Source: Lithospermum erythrorhizon (Eukaryota; Streptophyta; Magnoliopsida; Boraginales; Boraginaceae). Taken from it: a stretch of DNA of 64,000 nucleotides. The notes below the pieces were generated by a model. It ran no database searches, was not told the origin of the DNA, and worked only from the letters and a program-made list of their open reading frames with translations. This document shows, one piece after another, positions 1 through 11,304 of this stretch; position 1 is the stretch's first letter, and each line of letters begins with the position of its first letter. The DNA is taken from positions 16,155 through 80,154 of the forward strand of contig JADFUC010000923.1 in the NCBI GenBank assembly GCA_019722365.1. The letters are read 5' to 3'. The translations under genes were made by a program, and so were the position numbers.

Positions 1-1640
1 AAACTTTGGGGTCGATAACCCCCGAGGCATTCCTCATCCTATCTACGGGAGTTATAGGCTCTCACATGTAGTCATGCCACCTGCTTCCTCTCAAAGCGCC
101 TTTGATTGCCCCAAATATGAATTCTTCTTAGTCGAAAGAACCGGTATAGTTCCATTAGCCGAGATTTACGGAGTCTTCACAACTCCTTGTTATCGTCCAG
201 CTGGACGATTTCAATCCCGGTAGAGGGGTTCTCGGTTTCGAGTACCTGGGCACCTCTCGAGGAGGCGCGATCCCAGGTCGGGCTTCTATAGCTTGCATTC
301 GGTGCTCATGGTCAAGTACTCTCTACTAAGCAAAGAGATAGACTCTTCCCCGATCGCATGCTTAGCCATGCCTTCCACTATCATCTTGTTAGAAAGGCTA
401 TCCGCTCTTTCTACGGTATGATCATGTCATCATGACCTATATGTAGGAATCTTCGGTCTCCATACATCCATATCCCGAATTGGCTTATTTCCTTACCTGA
501 TAAGTCAAGAACTACTCAGCTATATAGCTGCATTTACCACCCTGCAGTGTGTTTCGAGCCTTCAAGTATTTAATGTCCTTTCTAATAATTGGGACACGTC
601 GGCCCACAAAGACAAGTAGCGCCTCGGTCGATCACTGGCAGCGATCCACGTTGCTTCTAAGGCTCCTAAGAGTATGTCAAATCGAGACCTCAACCTGTTC
701 ATCTCTGGGGCGGCTTTCCCAGTCGAGTTTACTTATGAGTAGGTAGATAGTCCCATCATGCATAAGATTTGCATCAAGGAAGAAAAATTTATTATTTAGT
801 GTGCGGTCTGAATAATAAAACCCCTTTGGGGAAATCTTTCAAGGTACAAAGAATTTTTATCAAACAGACGTGGTTCGACTCATCGGCCTAGTAATCTCCG
901 TATATGCTGACGCCTATGTGACATCACTGCATGGACTCGAGTCAAGCGGTGAACTTGGGTCTTGATTTGGATACGTGTCATAGATATGGTTCCTGGGGCA
1001 AGATTTGGTCTTGACTTTGGATATGGTCCAAACCTGGGGCGTAGCCTCGATCCCGAAAGTGGCTATCTGTGACTTGATCGTTGTCTCGACTCGATCCTCG
1101 AGATTCGGCCGGATGGTAGGACTGATCCTCTCCGCTGCTGGGACAAGCGGGCTACTCGCATTGGGCGCCTTTGACTCGATAAAGCGGGCCGGCCTGACGC
1201 TGACCCTTCGACTTCGATATCTCTGGGCCGGCCTGAATCCTATCGATATATATAGGATGACTTTCGATAAACCTTTATAGCTTCGTGTGGTTTACAGGTT
1301 CCTTCAACAAATAGTGGTTCTGCACCTCTCCTGATGTCGGATGGGTGAGCAAGAGTCAACATACTTTATCAATTTGGGATTTGGAGTGGGGCAGCTCAGC
1401 TTCATCACTGGACGGCCCACCTTTTCTCCTGCATGTTCCAGCGCCCTATTTGATGTCAACGAGAGTTTCCAACAACTCGATCATCTCCTGGATTCGACAG
1501 CTTGCGCCTTAAAGAACGTTTCGCAATTATTGGGAACGAGAAGCCACTTTGTCGGAGTCGTGGGTTGTTCGCTTTGCCTGTTTCTGGATCATTCGCCTTT
1601 CTGATTGGTCGGACGCCCTCTAACACTTTTCCTTTGAATC
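1..1640. other. GC-richer block of unknown origin
   Basis: This block is visibly richer in G and C than the AT-rich DNA that follows it. It has many CG steps and runs such as TCGATCC and GGCCGGCCTG. Open frames are short (under about 90 codons) and none resembles a protein I know. The base composition and word use could fit a mitochondrial insertion or an old Gypsy-type retroelement, but I recognise no organellar gene and see no LTR pair. It runs off the left edge, so its true extent is unknown. Confidence 0.4.
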
Positions 1641-2640
1641 TTCAAGCTTGAGACGTTTCTGCGATTTTTGCTCATCCTTTTTTCGTAGCTTTCTCTTTAG
1701 CTCATTTCAAATTTCTTTGTCCCATTTACACTTATGAATTATTTTAAAAATACGGAGGTATTTATAGGCTTTCTGCCCTGCTTCGACGCATCTGCTCATT
1801 TTCGCATTTTACTACGATCTTCGATCATTGATTTTACAAAGATGTCTTTAATCATTGATATTTTGTATGGCTTATTTCTCCGTTAATAAGGGAGAGGCGC
1901 TTTTCGAGGGTTTTAGGTAAAAAATGACTTCATGACACTCGACATTTCCTCGCTCTATAATTTAAGCCCTCGTATCTTAACTCCTATTATGCGCTTAAAA
2001 TTGCGCTTATTTAACGTAATACCCAATTTTAACCTTAAAATTAATATCGTGTCCTCGAATCCCGAACCCTATTATTTTCTCCCGACTCAATTTAATTCGA
2101 AAGTTCAAGTAACTTTAATCAACAAACGTAATCAGCAGTAATTCCATTAAAATTAATCAATATAATTAATACAACAAAAATTATTAAGTTTGACAATTAA
2201 AAAAGTAAAATGACGATCTTTTATAAAATTAGGCAAAAAAATAAATAATACTGTAATAAATTGCTAGATGCCTCCCAGATTCGAATATTAAATCTTTGAT
2301 TTTCAACTTTCCCTCTTATTTTGACGAAATTTATTCAAACAATATAAATAGCATGCTCCGCAAAAATCTGCTTTCATTACTTTTCTTATTGCAATATGTG
2401 AGGGTCATTTTTGTAACAAACACTCCACAAAAACAGTTTCCATTTGAATGAGCAATTTTATAAGAACATTGTGCATTTGTGTTATTATTATGTGTCTTAG
2501 GGTCTATATTAGAAAAACTCAACTCATAATTATTTAATTATTATTAATTGATATTTTATTTTGGAGACTAAGTTTCAAATTTAAAATTTTTAGAGATAAT
2601 TGCCTAAACGATCTCCACACCTTCAAATTACATTGCCTTT
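1641..2640. other. AT-rich intergenic DNA, no gene seen
   Basis: Low-complexity AT-rich sequence. Frames are short and frequently stopped. I see no coding signal, RNA gene or clear repeat boundary. Confidence 0.5.
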
Positions 2641-2689
2641 TAATAAATAAGGCTACCGTAGCTAGCTTGGCTTCACTCTAATGCAAGAC

Positions 2690-2850
2690 AGCGCCGTGAC
2701 TTTGGCCCCCAATAAATTGCCACTGTAGTTAGCTTAGCCTCCCCCGTGAAATTAAAAAGGCCAGATTTCGATCCTCAAACTGACAAGCTCAACTCTTACC
2801 ACTTAAAGCCAGACGTCGGCTCGGGTAGTTTCGCATTGTAATTTACACTT
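2690..2850 (-). mobile_element. possible tRNA-derived SINE remnant
   Basis: Read on the minus strand, GGCTTTAAGTGGTAAGAG (about 2795-2812) resembles an RNA polymerase III box A. About 25 bases later GGATCGAAATCTGG (about 2762-2775) resembles box B. The spacing fits a SINE head rather than a complete tRNA, and no cloverleaf is evident. Nearby are imperfect repeats of a 'TGGCCCCCAA' motif and of a 'GTAGCTAGCTTGGCTTC' motif, so the block may be composite. I cannot define target-site duplications, and the ends are approximate. Confidence 0.35.
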
Positions 2851-2859
2851 TGGCCCCCA

Positions 2860-4148
2860 AACTAACTACCGCTTAATCTCGTGACGTTTATATTTAACTG
2901 AACGTTAATGTGACAGTAAATGCAAATTTCATACCACTTACTTCGAGCATTAAACCGCTACAGAACACTATCGCACTAAAATACAATTTGATGTCATTAT
3001 TGGGATCATTTCGGCAATTTCTTCATTGTGGTAATACGTCAAAGCTAAACAGTCTTATGGTAATAATTGATGAAAATGGAATGACATGACAAAAATTAAA
3101 TACAAAGACATGATTATCCAAGGCACCATTGTGATAACTGATAAGTAGAGAATTAGTTAAAGCACCAAATGCTTGTAGATGCAGCTTGTAGAGAATAATT
3201 GCAAGTGCACGATCAACTAATTAAAGTATATATCCATATGCTTTTACTTTTTCCTTCTTTATTTTCCTCTAACGTCATATTTGGATTTTGATGGAAAAGA
3301 AATAAGAAAACAGTGAAACTTTAAAGCTTGTTTTCCCAGTAAAGACTCTATAAATTAATAATATTAGGACCATTGAAATTTATTAATTTATAGAGTTATT
3401 AATTTATCTAATATGATAAAATATGAGGGAGAATTTTATACATGAATCGCTGAATAATAATAACAATACACATATTTATGTATTGTACCTGTAGTGAACA
3501 TCCAAGATAATACGCATTCTAATATTTTACCCGACGCCCTCCTTTTATAAATGTATTAATAATATCAGATTTTATTAACAAACAATTTATAATAGCTTAA
3601 TGTATTATTTTATATTACTCGGTCATTCTTTATCTACTATCGATTCGATACTTCTTAAATAAAATTAAAAAGATAGTTTAATGTATTATTTTATATTACT
3701 TCCTACTATTCCATCATTTGTAAGAGAAATTCTTTTATTCATTCTCGGCGACTAAATAAAAATTTCGCCATCTCATCTAATTTCTACTACGTAATACCAC
3801 CGGTTTTAATTTCGCTTAATCGTTTTTTGTTCCTCCTTTCATCAATATACGCATTGTTTTTGTGTTCCTCTTTAGTCAGATATTAATATTGGTTTTTTTT
3901 CTTCCTATTCACGATTTGCAAAAGGTGAGTTGACTGTCGTGAGTCCATCGTCAAATTTTGCCGCCGATGTTCTGGATATTTCTTGGTACTGAAGATCGTT
4001 AGTTCCACCTCCATCAAATCTTCATAATAGTACTGTGAGATCTTTGATTTTTTTTTTCCTATATTTTCTACCAAAGGGAAAAACAATAAGCAAACGTTTG
4101 TGCACGAGTTATAATATCTAAAGAAGCGGCAGTGGAAGGCCATGGCAT
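2860..4148. other. intergenic DNA, no gene seen
   Basis: AT-rich sequence containing the palindromic repeat at 3338-3422. A short minus-strand open frame (3883-4143) has no recognisable similarity and I do not call it a gene. Confidence 0.45.
3338..3422. repeat. palindromic AT-rich repeat (GACTCTATAAATTAATA type)
   Basis: The segment contains GACTCTATAAATTAATAATA, then GGACCATTGAAATTTATTAA and TTATAGAGTTATTAATTTAT. The two halves are near-complementary, giving an imperfect palindrome. A related arrangement occurs at 45520-45665. This looks like a small non-autonomous DNA element present in at least two copies in the window. No terminal motif or target duplication is clear enough to assign a superfamily. 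Confidence 0.4.
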
Positions 4149-4198
4149 AAAAAATAAAAAATAAAATAAAATAAAATAAAATAAAATAAAATAAAAAG
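4149..4198. repeat. (AAAAT)n microsatellite
   Basis: A run of about eight AAAAT/ATAAA pentamers between 4149 and 4198, uninterrupted except at the left end. This is a simple sequence repeat with no sign of function. Confidence 0.9.
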
Positions 4199-6730
4199 AC
4201 ACAATTAGTTTGACCAAGTTTTCATGACGTTTGCATACGTACTGCTTGCTTTATCTTTCGTCGCTAATGCCAAGACTAATTATCGCAGTAAGCCTCGTAT
4301 TATTCTATGTGTTTCAATCAATTAAGAAATAATCGTAACAAAGAAGCGTAGCATTTAAAAGCGTAATGCATTCAACGATCGAATCATCACACGGGTATTG
4401 ATTTGTTTCATATTTGAGACTTTTCTAGTTAATTAATTTATGATAAATAATTAATATTTTTCCTTTAGGTTTATTTGATAAACCTAAATACTCCTTTTTC
4501 GTTGGTAGTATCAGGGATGTGATATATCACCAAACTTAAAAGTGGGATATTAAAATAGGCGAATCATGGTAGACGCGAGAAATAAAAATATGCCTCTGAG
4601 ATATCAGAATGGTTTTCTATATCTACAGTAAAACACCCAATCGGTATATCTTATTTCCTGCAGATTCATTGCATTATTCTGTAGATTTAAGTGTATTAAA
4701 GACATCGTCATGATTATAGACATGCTTCAAGCTCAGAACAATTCTTCCTAATTATTAAATGATCCTCAAGCAGCGCCAGGCCGCATTAAATTTCCTCACA
4801 TTCGGCAGAAAATTTTCAAGGTCATTTATTTTCACAATTTATTCTCTCTCTGCTATTGTCATGTCCGAATTAATTTTGGTGTCAATCACGATGGATCTTA
4901 GTAATTAGTTTAATTGACGATACCACAACTATCCTAATTACGGGTTAAGATCATGTCCTCACAGATCCCTGACGATCCGAGTTACCGCTGCCATGTGCTA
5001 CTAATAACTACAGAGGATTTAACGCTTATCAAGAGTTCAATATGCAAAGTATATCGTTTATTTCCCAAATGATGGTATTTTACGATTACCTTTTCTTAAT
5101 CCATCTACTTCGATTATGTCGCGCTTCGAAAAGAATCCGCTGCCTCACTGCATCTATTTTTCGATTTGCGGCCCCAAAAAAAAAAAGACAATGCTCCTCT
5201 CTTTCGTCTCTAATTTTGAAGCTAAAAGCAAAGCGATTCTCGCTTACTGGTGGCTTATAACCGACAAGTGCTCGAAAAGAATTGCTTCGACAGCCTATAG
5301 TTTTTCTTTTCCGCGAAGATCACGATGATTTAGCTGCTTTTATGATATTCTTTCTACCGAAGTATTTCCTAGCCATGATGATATTCGTTGATGTTTTCTT
5401 ATTGTTCTCGTTGGTTCTAGTAGCTAGTGGTTTTTCTTGCCGGTGAAGTTCTTTCCACACGATGTTTTGGTTTTCCGGCATGTCTTCCTACCCCGTTTGT
5501 TTTTTCCAGTTGATCAAGTCTTCCTCTCCACCTGAGGGAGTGGGAGTTCAAGTTCCAGCTTGACTCGTGACCTTGCCGATAATTTATGCTTTTTTTTTAA
5601 TTATTATTCCAACTACTACTATATGTTATCAGAACCAGCGAAAATTCTATCGCCTTATCAGCCAGCTGGCGTAGAGTATGATGTAAAGAATGTATTTGAA
5701 GTTGGAGTAGCCCCGAATCCGATCCACATACAGCCATGCTTATTAGGTTTGTGCTTAAGCTTAAGATATATGTCGCCTCTATAACACACTATCGTAATTT
5801 ATATTCAAGCAATTTAATATTAATATTTATAATACTGTCATTCTTATCGAGTATTATTAATTTAAAGACTTATTAATGTTGGAATTCTAAAATTATTTAT
5901 TATTATTTTAAAGAATTTGGTTTAACTTAGCAATTATTAATTTAAAGTGTTTCTATCACTGTACCTTTTAAATTTGTAATTATCTCTTTTCAAGTTGCAA
6001 ATATATTAAAAGAAAGTTGCTTATATATTTTCGTTTCTTGCCTTTCTATTTTCTTTTTGCTTATGCCGTTCTGTGTTGGCAATTCATACCTTTTTAAAAG
6101 CTTTCTTTCATTTTTGATGAAAAAGTAACCTAGCAAAGAATATTTTAATCGATTAAGCTACAACAAAATTATTCTTGTATATGATTATAACGTACTTAGC
6201 ATTGGCTAGCAAATATTAGTGTTAAAATATATGGATTTTTGAATAATCGAGTATTTATTCTAATTTTTGAGTAATTTTTGTACCTTAAATTCTAATTTAT
6301 CAGAGAAAAAAAACTTGTTCTGCATATTAGAAATACGCAAGGCTGGTGCAGAAAGATACGAAACATACGTCAGCCTGCTTCCCATATGATGCACAACATT
6401 AGATACGAATTCATAGCTCGACCATATGCATATTTGAGATTGACATAAGTGGTATGCCTCCTTCAAATCAAGGCATATGTCTTATGTCGGGCCCAAGATT
6501 TTCATTACTTCAGAGGCGCATTTAACATACTTTTATTATTATTACTTAACATTATGTTACATATGTAGGATGAAAGATTTCAACGGTTGTTCTTAAGACT
6601 ACATGCCATTTCATGACAACGGTAAACATTCGAATTTAAAGATAAGGTTGAGGAGTGGGCAAAAAAGAGTCTCAAGATCTCTTTAATACGCTTTTTGGTT
6701 ATTCGCATTCAACCACGCTCTACTCATAAT
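4199..6730. other. intergenic DNA, no gene seen
   Basis: AT-rich sequence with a moderately GC-richer patch at about 5040-5560. Two overlapping 70-codon frames there are in different registers and low-complexity. Nothing resembles a known protein, and no RNA gene or transposon end is evident. Confidence 0.4.
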
Positions 6731-6732
6731 CC

Positions 6733-7640
6733 GCGAAAACAATACAAAAAAAAGTCGAACTCAAGAGCATACATGTGATGGCCTCAGCATGCCACCGCAT
6801 GTATAAGGATGTCTTGCTTTTTGAAACTGCATATTCGACACATGCACAATATAAACTACATATTATAATAAATGGAGTGATAAAGAGATAGTTACATTAT
6901 GCTTAAGGATGTTTAGGTCCATGTTATTGATGTTATTAAATTAATCTAGCCCCTTCATGAAAATTTGATGATCCTCAACAAGTTACACAATCATCCTATC
7001 ACCACCAAGATCGTTTTATATCATGTCATAACATATAGAAGTGAGACCATTACTATAAAGTCGTATGTATAACATCTCATGAAATTTACCATCATCGTTT
7101 AACTATGTTAAATTTATAAAGTAAAGTTACTAATACCATTTCATTCAATTGTGAAAAGAATACAAAAAAAGTTGAACCAAGAGTACGCAATATATATGCC
7201 TCCGTTATACCCCATGCATAAATGGATGTCTTGTTTCGAATCCAAAGATATTCGACACATGCACAATATAAACTACATATTATAATAAATCGTGTGATAA
7301 AGATAGTTACATTATGTCATGATGTTTGCGTCTACGTTATTTGATGTTATTAAATTAATCTAAATAAGTTTACGAAAATTTCACGATCCTCAAGAAGTTA
7401 CACAATCATCATATCACCATCAAGTTCGTTATATCATATGTCATAGCATATAAAAGTGAGACCATTACGATAAAGTCGTATGCATAACATCTCATGAAAT
7501 TTACCATCATCGTTTAACTGCGTTAAATTTATAAAGGAAAGTTACTAATACCATTTTATTCAATTGTGAAAAGAATACAAAAAAAGGCTGAACCCAAGAG
7601 TGACGTGTATGTCATATATGCCCCCAATACGGTCTCGCAT
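6733..7640. repeat. tandem repeat, ~415-bp unit, two full copies plus partial third
   Basis: The unit begins near a 'GAAAAGAATACAAAAAAAG' motif, seen at about 6733 (diverged), 7151 and 7566, giving a period close to 415 bp. Shared landmarks in both full copies include TTCGACACATGCACAATATA, a run around TACATATTATAATAAAT, AAGTTACACAATCATC and TTTACCATCATCGTTTAACT. The copies differ by scattered substitutions and small indels. The third copy breaks off by about 7640. No open frame is shared, so this looks like a local satellite-like expansion. Confidence 0.85.
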
Positions 7641-8062
7641 GCGTAGTGTATTTATTTTACAAAGCTCGCATATGTCATATATGCCCTCTATTTAGGCTCA
7701 AGACAAGCCATTATACGCATCCAAGAAGCGAGGTTCGATGCGTGATATATGTCCCGGCTAGCAAGCCAGACAAATATATGCCCAGACCACAGTAAACAAA
7801 CCACTATTCTGTATCAATGAAGGACAACATAATTAATCTAGAAGAACATCATATGAACACAAAAGGCAATTCAAAAAATTTATGTCACGAGTAACCATAA
7901 ACAAGTGAACCAAATACTCAGTTGCCATTACCAAAATAATAACACAAAAATCCACCAATTGAAGCAAATCCTTCTAAAATCTGAAATGTAAACTAAAACA
8001 AACTTAAACAAGAATTAAGAATTCAATAAACACAACAGAAAAATACAAGACAACCATTTACA

Positions 8063-8215
8063 CTAAAGACCATCAACTTCCCTAAGCAGCTTAATACATT
8101 CGTCAACGACGTAACGATATATTTCGTTATCTTCAAACCCTCCCTGGTCTTTTATCCTCACATATAGAATGCAACAACTCTCGCAGTCTTGCCATTTGTC
8201 ACACACTTTGATAAA
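8063..8215 (-). CDS. possible short coding exon, unrecognised Cys-containing peptide
   Basis: On the minus strand an open frame of about 50 codons reads with coding-like composition and ends in TAG at 8063-8065. It contains DKWQDCESCC near its start and a charged helix-like C-terminus (EIYRYVVDECIKLLREVDGL). Upstream in the same register is a stop (TAA), so this would have to be a terminal exon; ATCAAAG|TG near 8206 is a possible acceptor. A short ATG frame beginning MASVSALNH lies upstream on the same strand near 8330, but I could not join the two in phase. I do not recognise the family. It could be a pseudogene piece or chance. Confidence 0.3.
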   Translation of the reverse strand, partial: FIKVCDKWQDCESCCILYVRIKDQGGFEDNEIYRYVVDECIKLLREVDGL

Positions 8216-8534
8216 TTAACTATAGGTCTATAACCAATAATTTATTAAAAACCCAAAAATTCTATAGCAGATTCATAAACATATGATAAGAATTTGTTTT
8301 ATAGGAGAATGGTTTAATGCAGATACAGAAGCCATTATCAACCAAGATTTACAAACAACTGGCGGTCCAAATCTCTTAGAAGCCTATACCATTATTTATA
8401 TACTTCACTCCCAATGATTCAAAAAAGAAAGTATTTTTTCTTCTTCTTTTTCTTGCACACACATTTAAGTTGAAAGTGAAGCATGGGCAGACTTACTTCC
8501 TTATTTCGGATTATTAATTTCATGGTGCTTTCAG

Positions 8535-8785
8535 AAATTATTCCATATAATAAGATGGTTCTCATTTCTCTTTATTATTTTGTGATAAAAGATCTATATG
8601 ATGAAGAATAAGCCAGAAATTATTTACATATAATAAAATGGTTTTCATTTCTCTTTATTATTTTTGTGATAAAAAGATCTATATGATGAAGAATAATTTT
8701 TCGTAAATTATTCCATATAATAAGATGGTTCTCTATTTCTCTTTATTATTTTTGTGATAAAAGATCTATATGATGAATAATTTAA
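8535..8785. repeat. three tandem copies of an ~85-bp unit
   Basis: AAATTATTCCATATAATAAG-type starts occur at about 8535, 8617 and 8705. Each is followed by ATGGTTCTCATTTCTCTTTA and then GTGATAAAAGATCTATATGA. The period is 82 then 88 bp. Copies are highly similar, which suggests recent duplication. No coding potential. Confidence 0.85.
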
Positions 8786-8789
8786 GATT

Positions 8790-10464
8790 TGAGGGTCATT
8801 TTAAGATAATTCTAAGAGATGAGGTGAAATGAATTTGCCCTAATTTTACAGTATATAGAAAGGACGTAATTATCCTAATCGGTATAGGAATAATTTAAAT
8901 CGATGCAAAGAATATCCCCATAAAACAAAAACGATTCCGTTCGTGGAATGAATAATGAGAAAGAGGCGCAAAAACAAGAATGTGTGCATTATTATTAACA
9001 GAATTTGAACACTTTTTTCTCATAAATCATCATTAGTAGCGGTTGTATTTATAACGCAATTCTAAACACTAATGAGTACTAGTAATATAAGTATTTGTAT
9101 CAACCATTATATTTGGTTAAATCAAGTTCTAAGCCATTAAATTTAATTATAAGGTGAGTTTCAAATATATATAAAAATGTTATCTAGTATGAGAAATCAT
9201 GACGTGTTATGTTTTTTCATTATAAATCAAGTTAAAATCCAGCTGTTGAACATAACACCGGCTCCTGGCTTTCCGAATTCCTCGACGCATTTAATCACCA
9301 TTTTCGCCTCTGACATATACCTGCACCAATGCAACCGCCTCTGAAATCCCATGACGTGGTGTTTGAAGTCACCAATATCACGCTGCATCTAAACTCCAAG
9401 ATATATAATATATTCTATTGTATGCTCGCGCCGAATACCACTCAAGCCTATTGCGTTAAGTGAGTGGCATATGGATTACTTGAATGCAGGAGTGGCATAT
9501 GGATTACTTGAATATGTAATCTTGATAGCAGGTGAAGCGTATTACACTCATCTTTGTTTATTGTAAGAAATCCAATTTTGAGTTCCATTTGAATTTATTT
9601 CTGCAATCAATTGGACCCTCCAATAATTATAAATTCTAAACAATATAATCTCATCATAGTAAGCAATAGAAAGTGGTCCTCGTCCTAATTTGAAGGCGGG
9701 CAAATTGAATCACGGCCTTATGGAAAAGTTGAGAGAAGTTGCAGCACAAACTTATGGAATCAAAGAACCTCATCCAACTTTCATCACTTTAAAAAAGTAA
9801 AAGAACAGATAACACTGGGAAAAGAAGGACCAGAATAAACACCATAATTAAAAACGGTTCAATAATCATTATTATGGTTTATATTTAAATTCGTGTAGAC
9901 AACAATAACAATAATTTTGTGGGATTCACTTAAATATAATAGTGTTCATAGAATCATGGTAGACTCCAATTATTTATTTTGATGATATGTGAACATTAGG
10001 AAAAAATTATAATGTTAAAGTGTGTTTTTAATTTAATTGTGCCTGCCCATGAAATTGAATTGGTAATCAAAATATGCTCATCTCATCCCATGCCATTTGC
10101 CTCGAGATTCTCACATTCTTGTGTTCTTTAAAGTTGCTGCATTTTAGGACTTTATTGAATGGCTTATCTCAGAGAATGTTGGATTCCCTCCCTACTAAAT
10201 CTAAATTCCCACAAGACCACCCTAGGTAATTGTTTCATGATCATTTTTAAATGGAGTGGGATGTTATCACTTATCACCAAATCTAGATACCCAAAAATAC
10301 CACCCTTGGTAATTGTTACATGATCACCTTTAATTACTAGGAATCTACTAGCTCTTATGATCCAAGCTAGGAAAAATCATAAAATGCCACAAAATTCATA
10401 TGCATAATGACAAGTTTATAGTACTGTACATATCTAAGCGGACTAAGCCATTATTAGTGACATG
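8790..10464. other. intergenic DNA with a short direct repeat
   Basis: AT-rich with no gene visible. GAGTGGCATATGGATTACTT occurs twice, at 9462 and 9490 (period 28 bp). Nothing else stands out. Confidence 0.5.
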
Positions 10465-10869
10465 TATAGCTAGCTATCCGCGGATGGACTAATCGGTATC
10501 CGCTGCATATTCGGTTACCCCATTCAACTAATTATCGAATCGAAGTCAGTTAAAGATATTGTTCGAAAACAACCGATTAATTATCCAAATCGGTAAACTA
10601 CATGCACAAGATATCAGATAAAATAAGACTCGTTGTAGCTTTTTATATATTTTTATCTACCAATTGACCGGATAGTCTATTACCAGCTCAATACTCATCA
10701 TAATAATCCGACTCGTTACCCCCTCAACTGATATCCGAGTTGGATTGAATTAAAAAAATTATTTGACACCTACAACAACCAAATAATTACCCAACTTGAT
10801 AAACTATTTACTCGATCAGATAGTTTGGTGCCCCTGGAACCAAACTCTGGATTCGGTTGATAACAACAC
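10465..10869. mobile_element. 405-bp insertion flanked by a 10-bp direct repeat
   Basis: TAGTGACATG occurs at 10455-10464 and again at 10870-10879, exactly bracketing this segment. The interior is rich in CGG/CCG and GATAT-type words (for example CGGTATCCGCTGCATATTCGG) and differs in texture from its flanks. A 10-bp target duplication is in the Mutator-like range (9-11 bp), but I see no convincing terminal inverted repeat and no coding capacity. It is most simply a short non-autonomous element. A chance repeat cannot be fully excluded. Confidence 0.5.
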
Positions 10870-11304
10870 TAGTGACATGACATTCTACCAATGAAATATC
10901 TTGGCTCTATTATGTGTGGGCAATATGTTAGATTTTGGTTCATGTTTTAATCAACTCCTCAAATATAATCTAAAAATATTATTGAACCATTTTGGGTGAA
11001 TATTTGTATTCATTCAAGTTGCATGCCAAAAAAATATTCTATTCTCTAGAAAAGTTTGTGACCCCTAGTGATAGGCATGCTACTTTGCTTTATACAAGGA
11101 CTCATTTGCTTTTTTTTTGGTCTGGTAAAAGACTAGAGTTGAATGATTTGTTGGGTTAATAGAAATCTAGTGTTTGAGTTCCAATCTGCAGATTTTTGCA
11201 AAACCCAAATGCTAAAAATTGCATTTTGAGGACTATTCAAGAAAAACAGCATATTTTTTCAACTGCCATAAATCAGTTATCTGTTTTTTCATCATTAGTG
11301 TTTA

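Noticed and set aside
5042..5328. Two overlapping ~70-codon frames as a gene
   Set aside because: Low-complexity, different registers over the same bases, no start context or similarity.
6733..7640. A CRISPR-like array
   Set aside because: Units are ~415 bp tandem copies without short repeats and unique spacers, in a plant nuclear genome.
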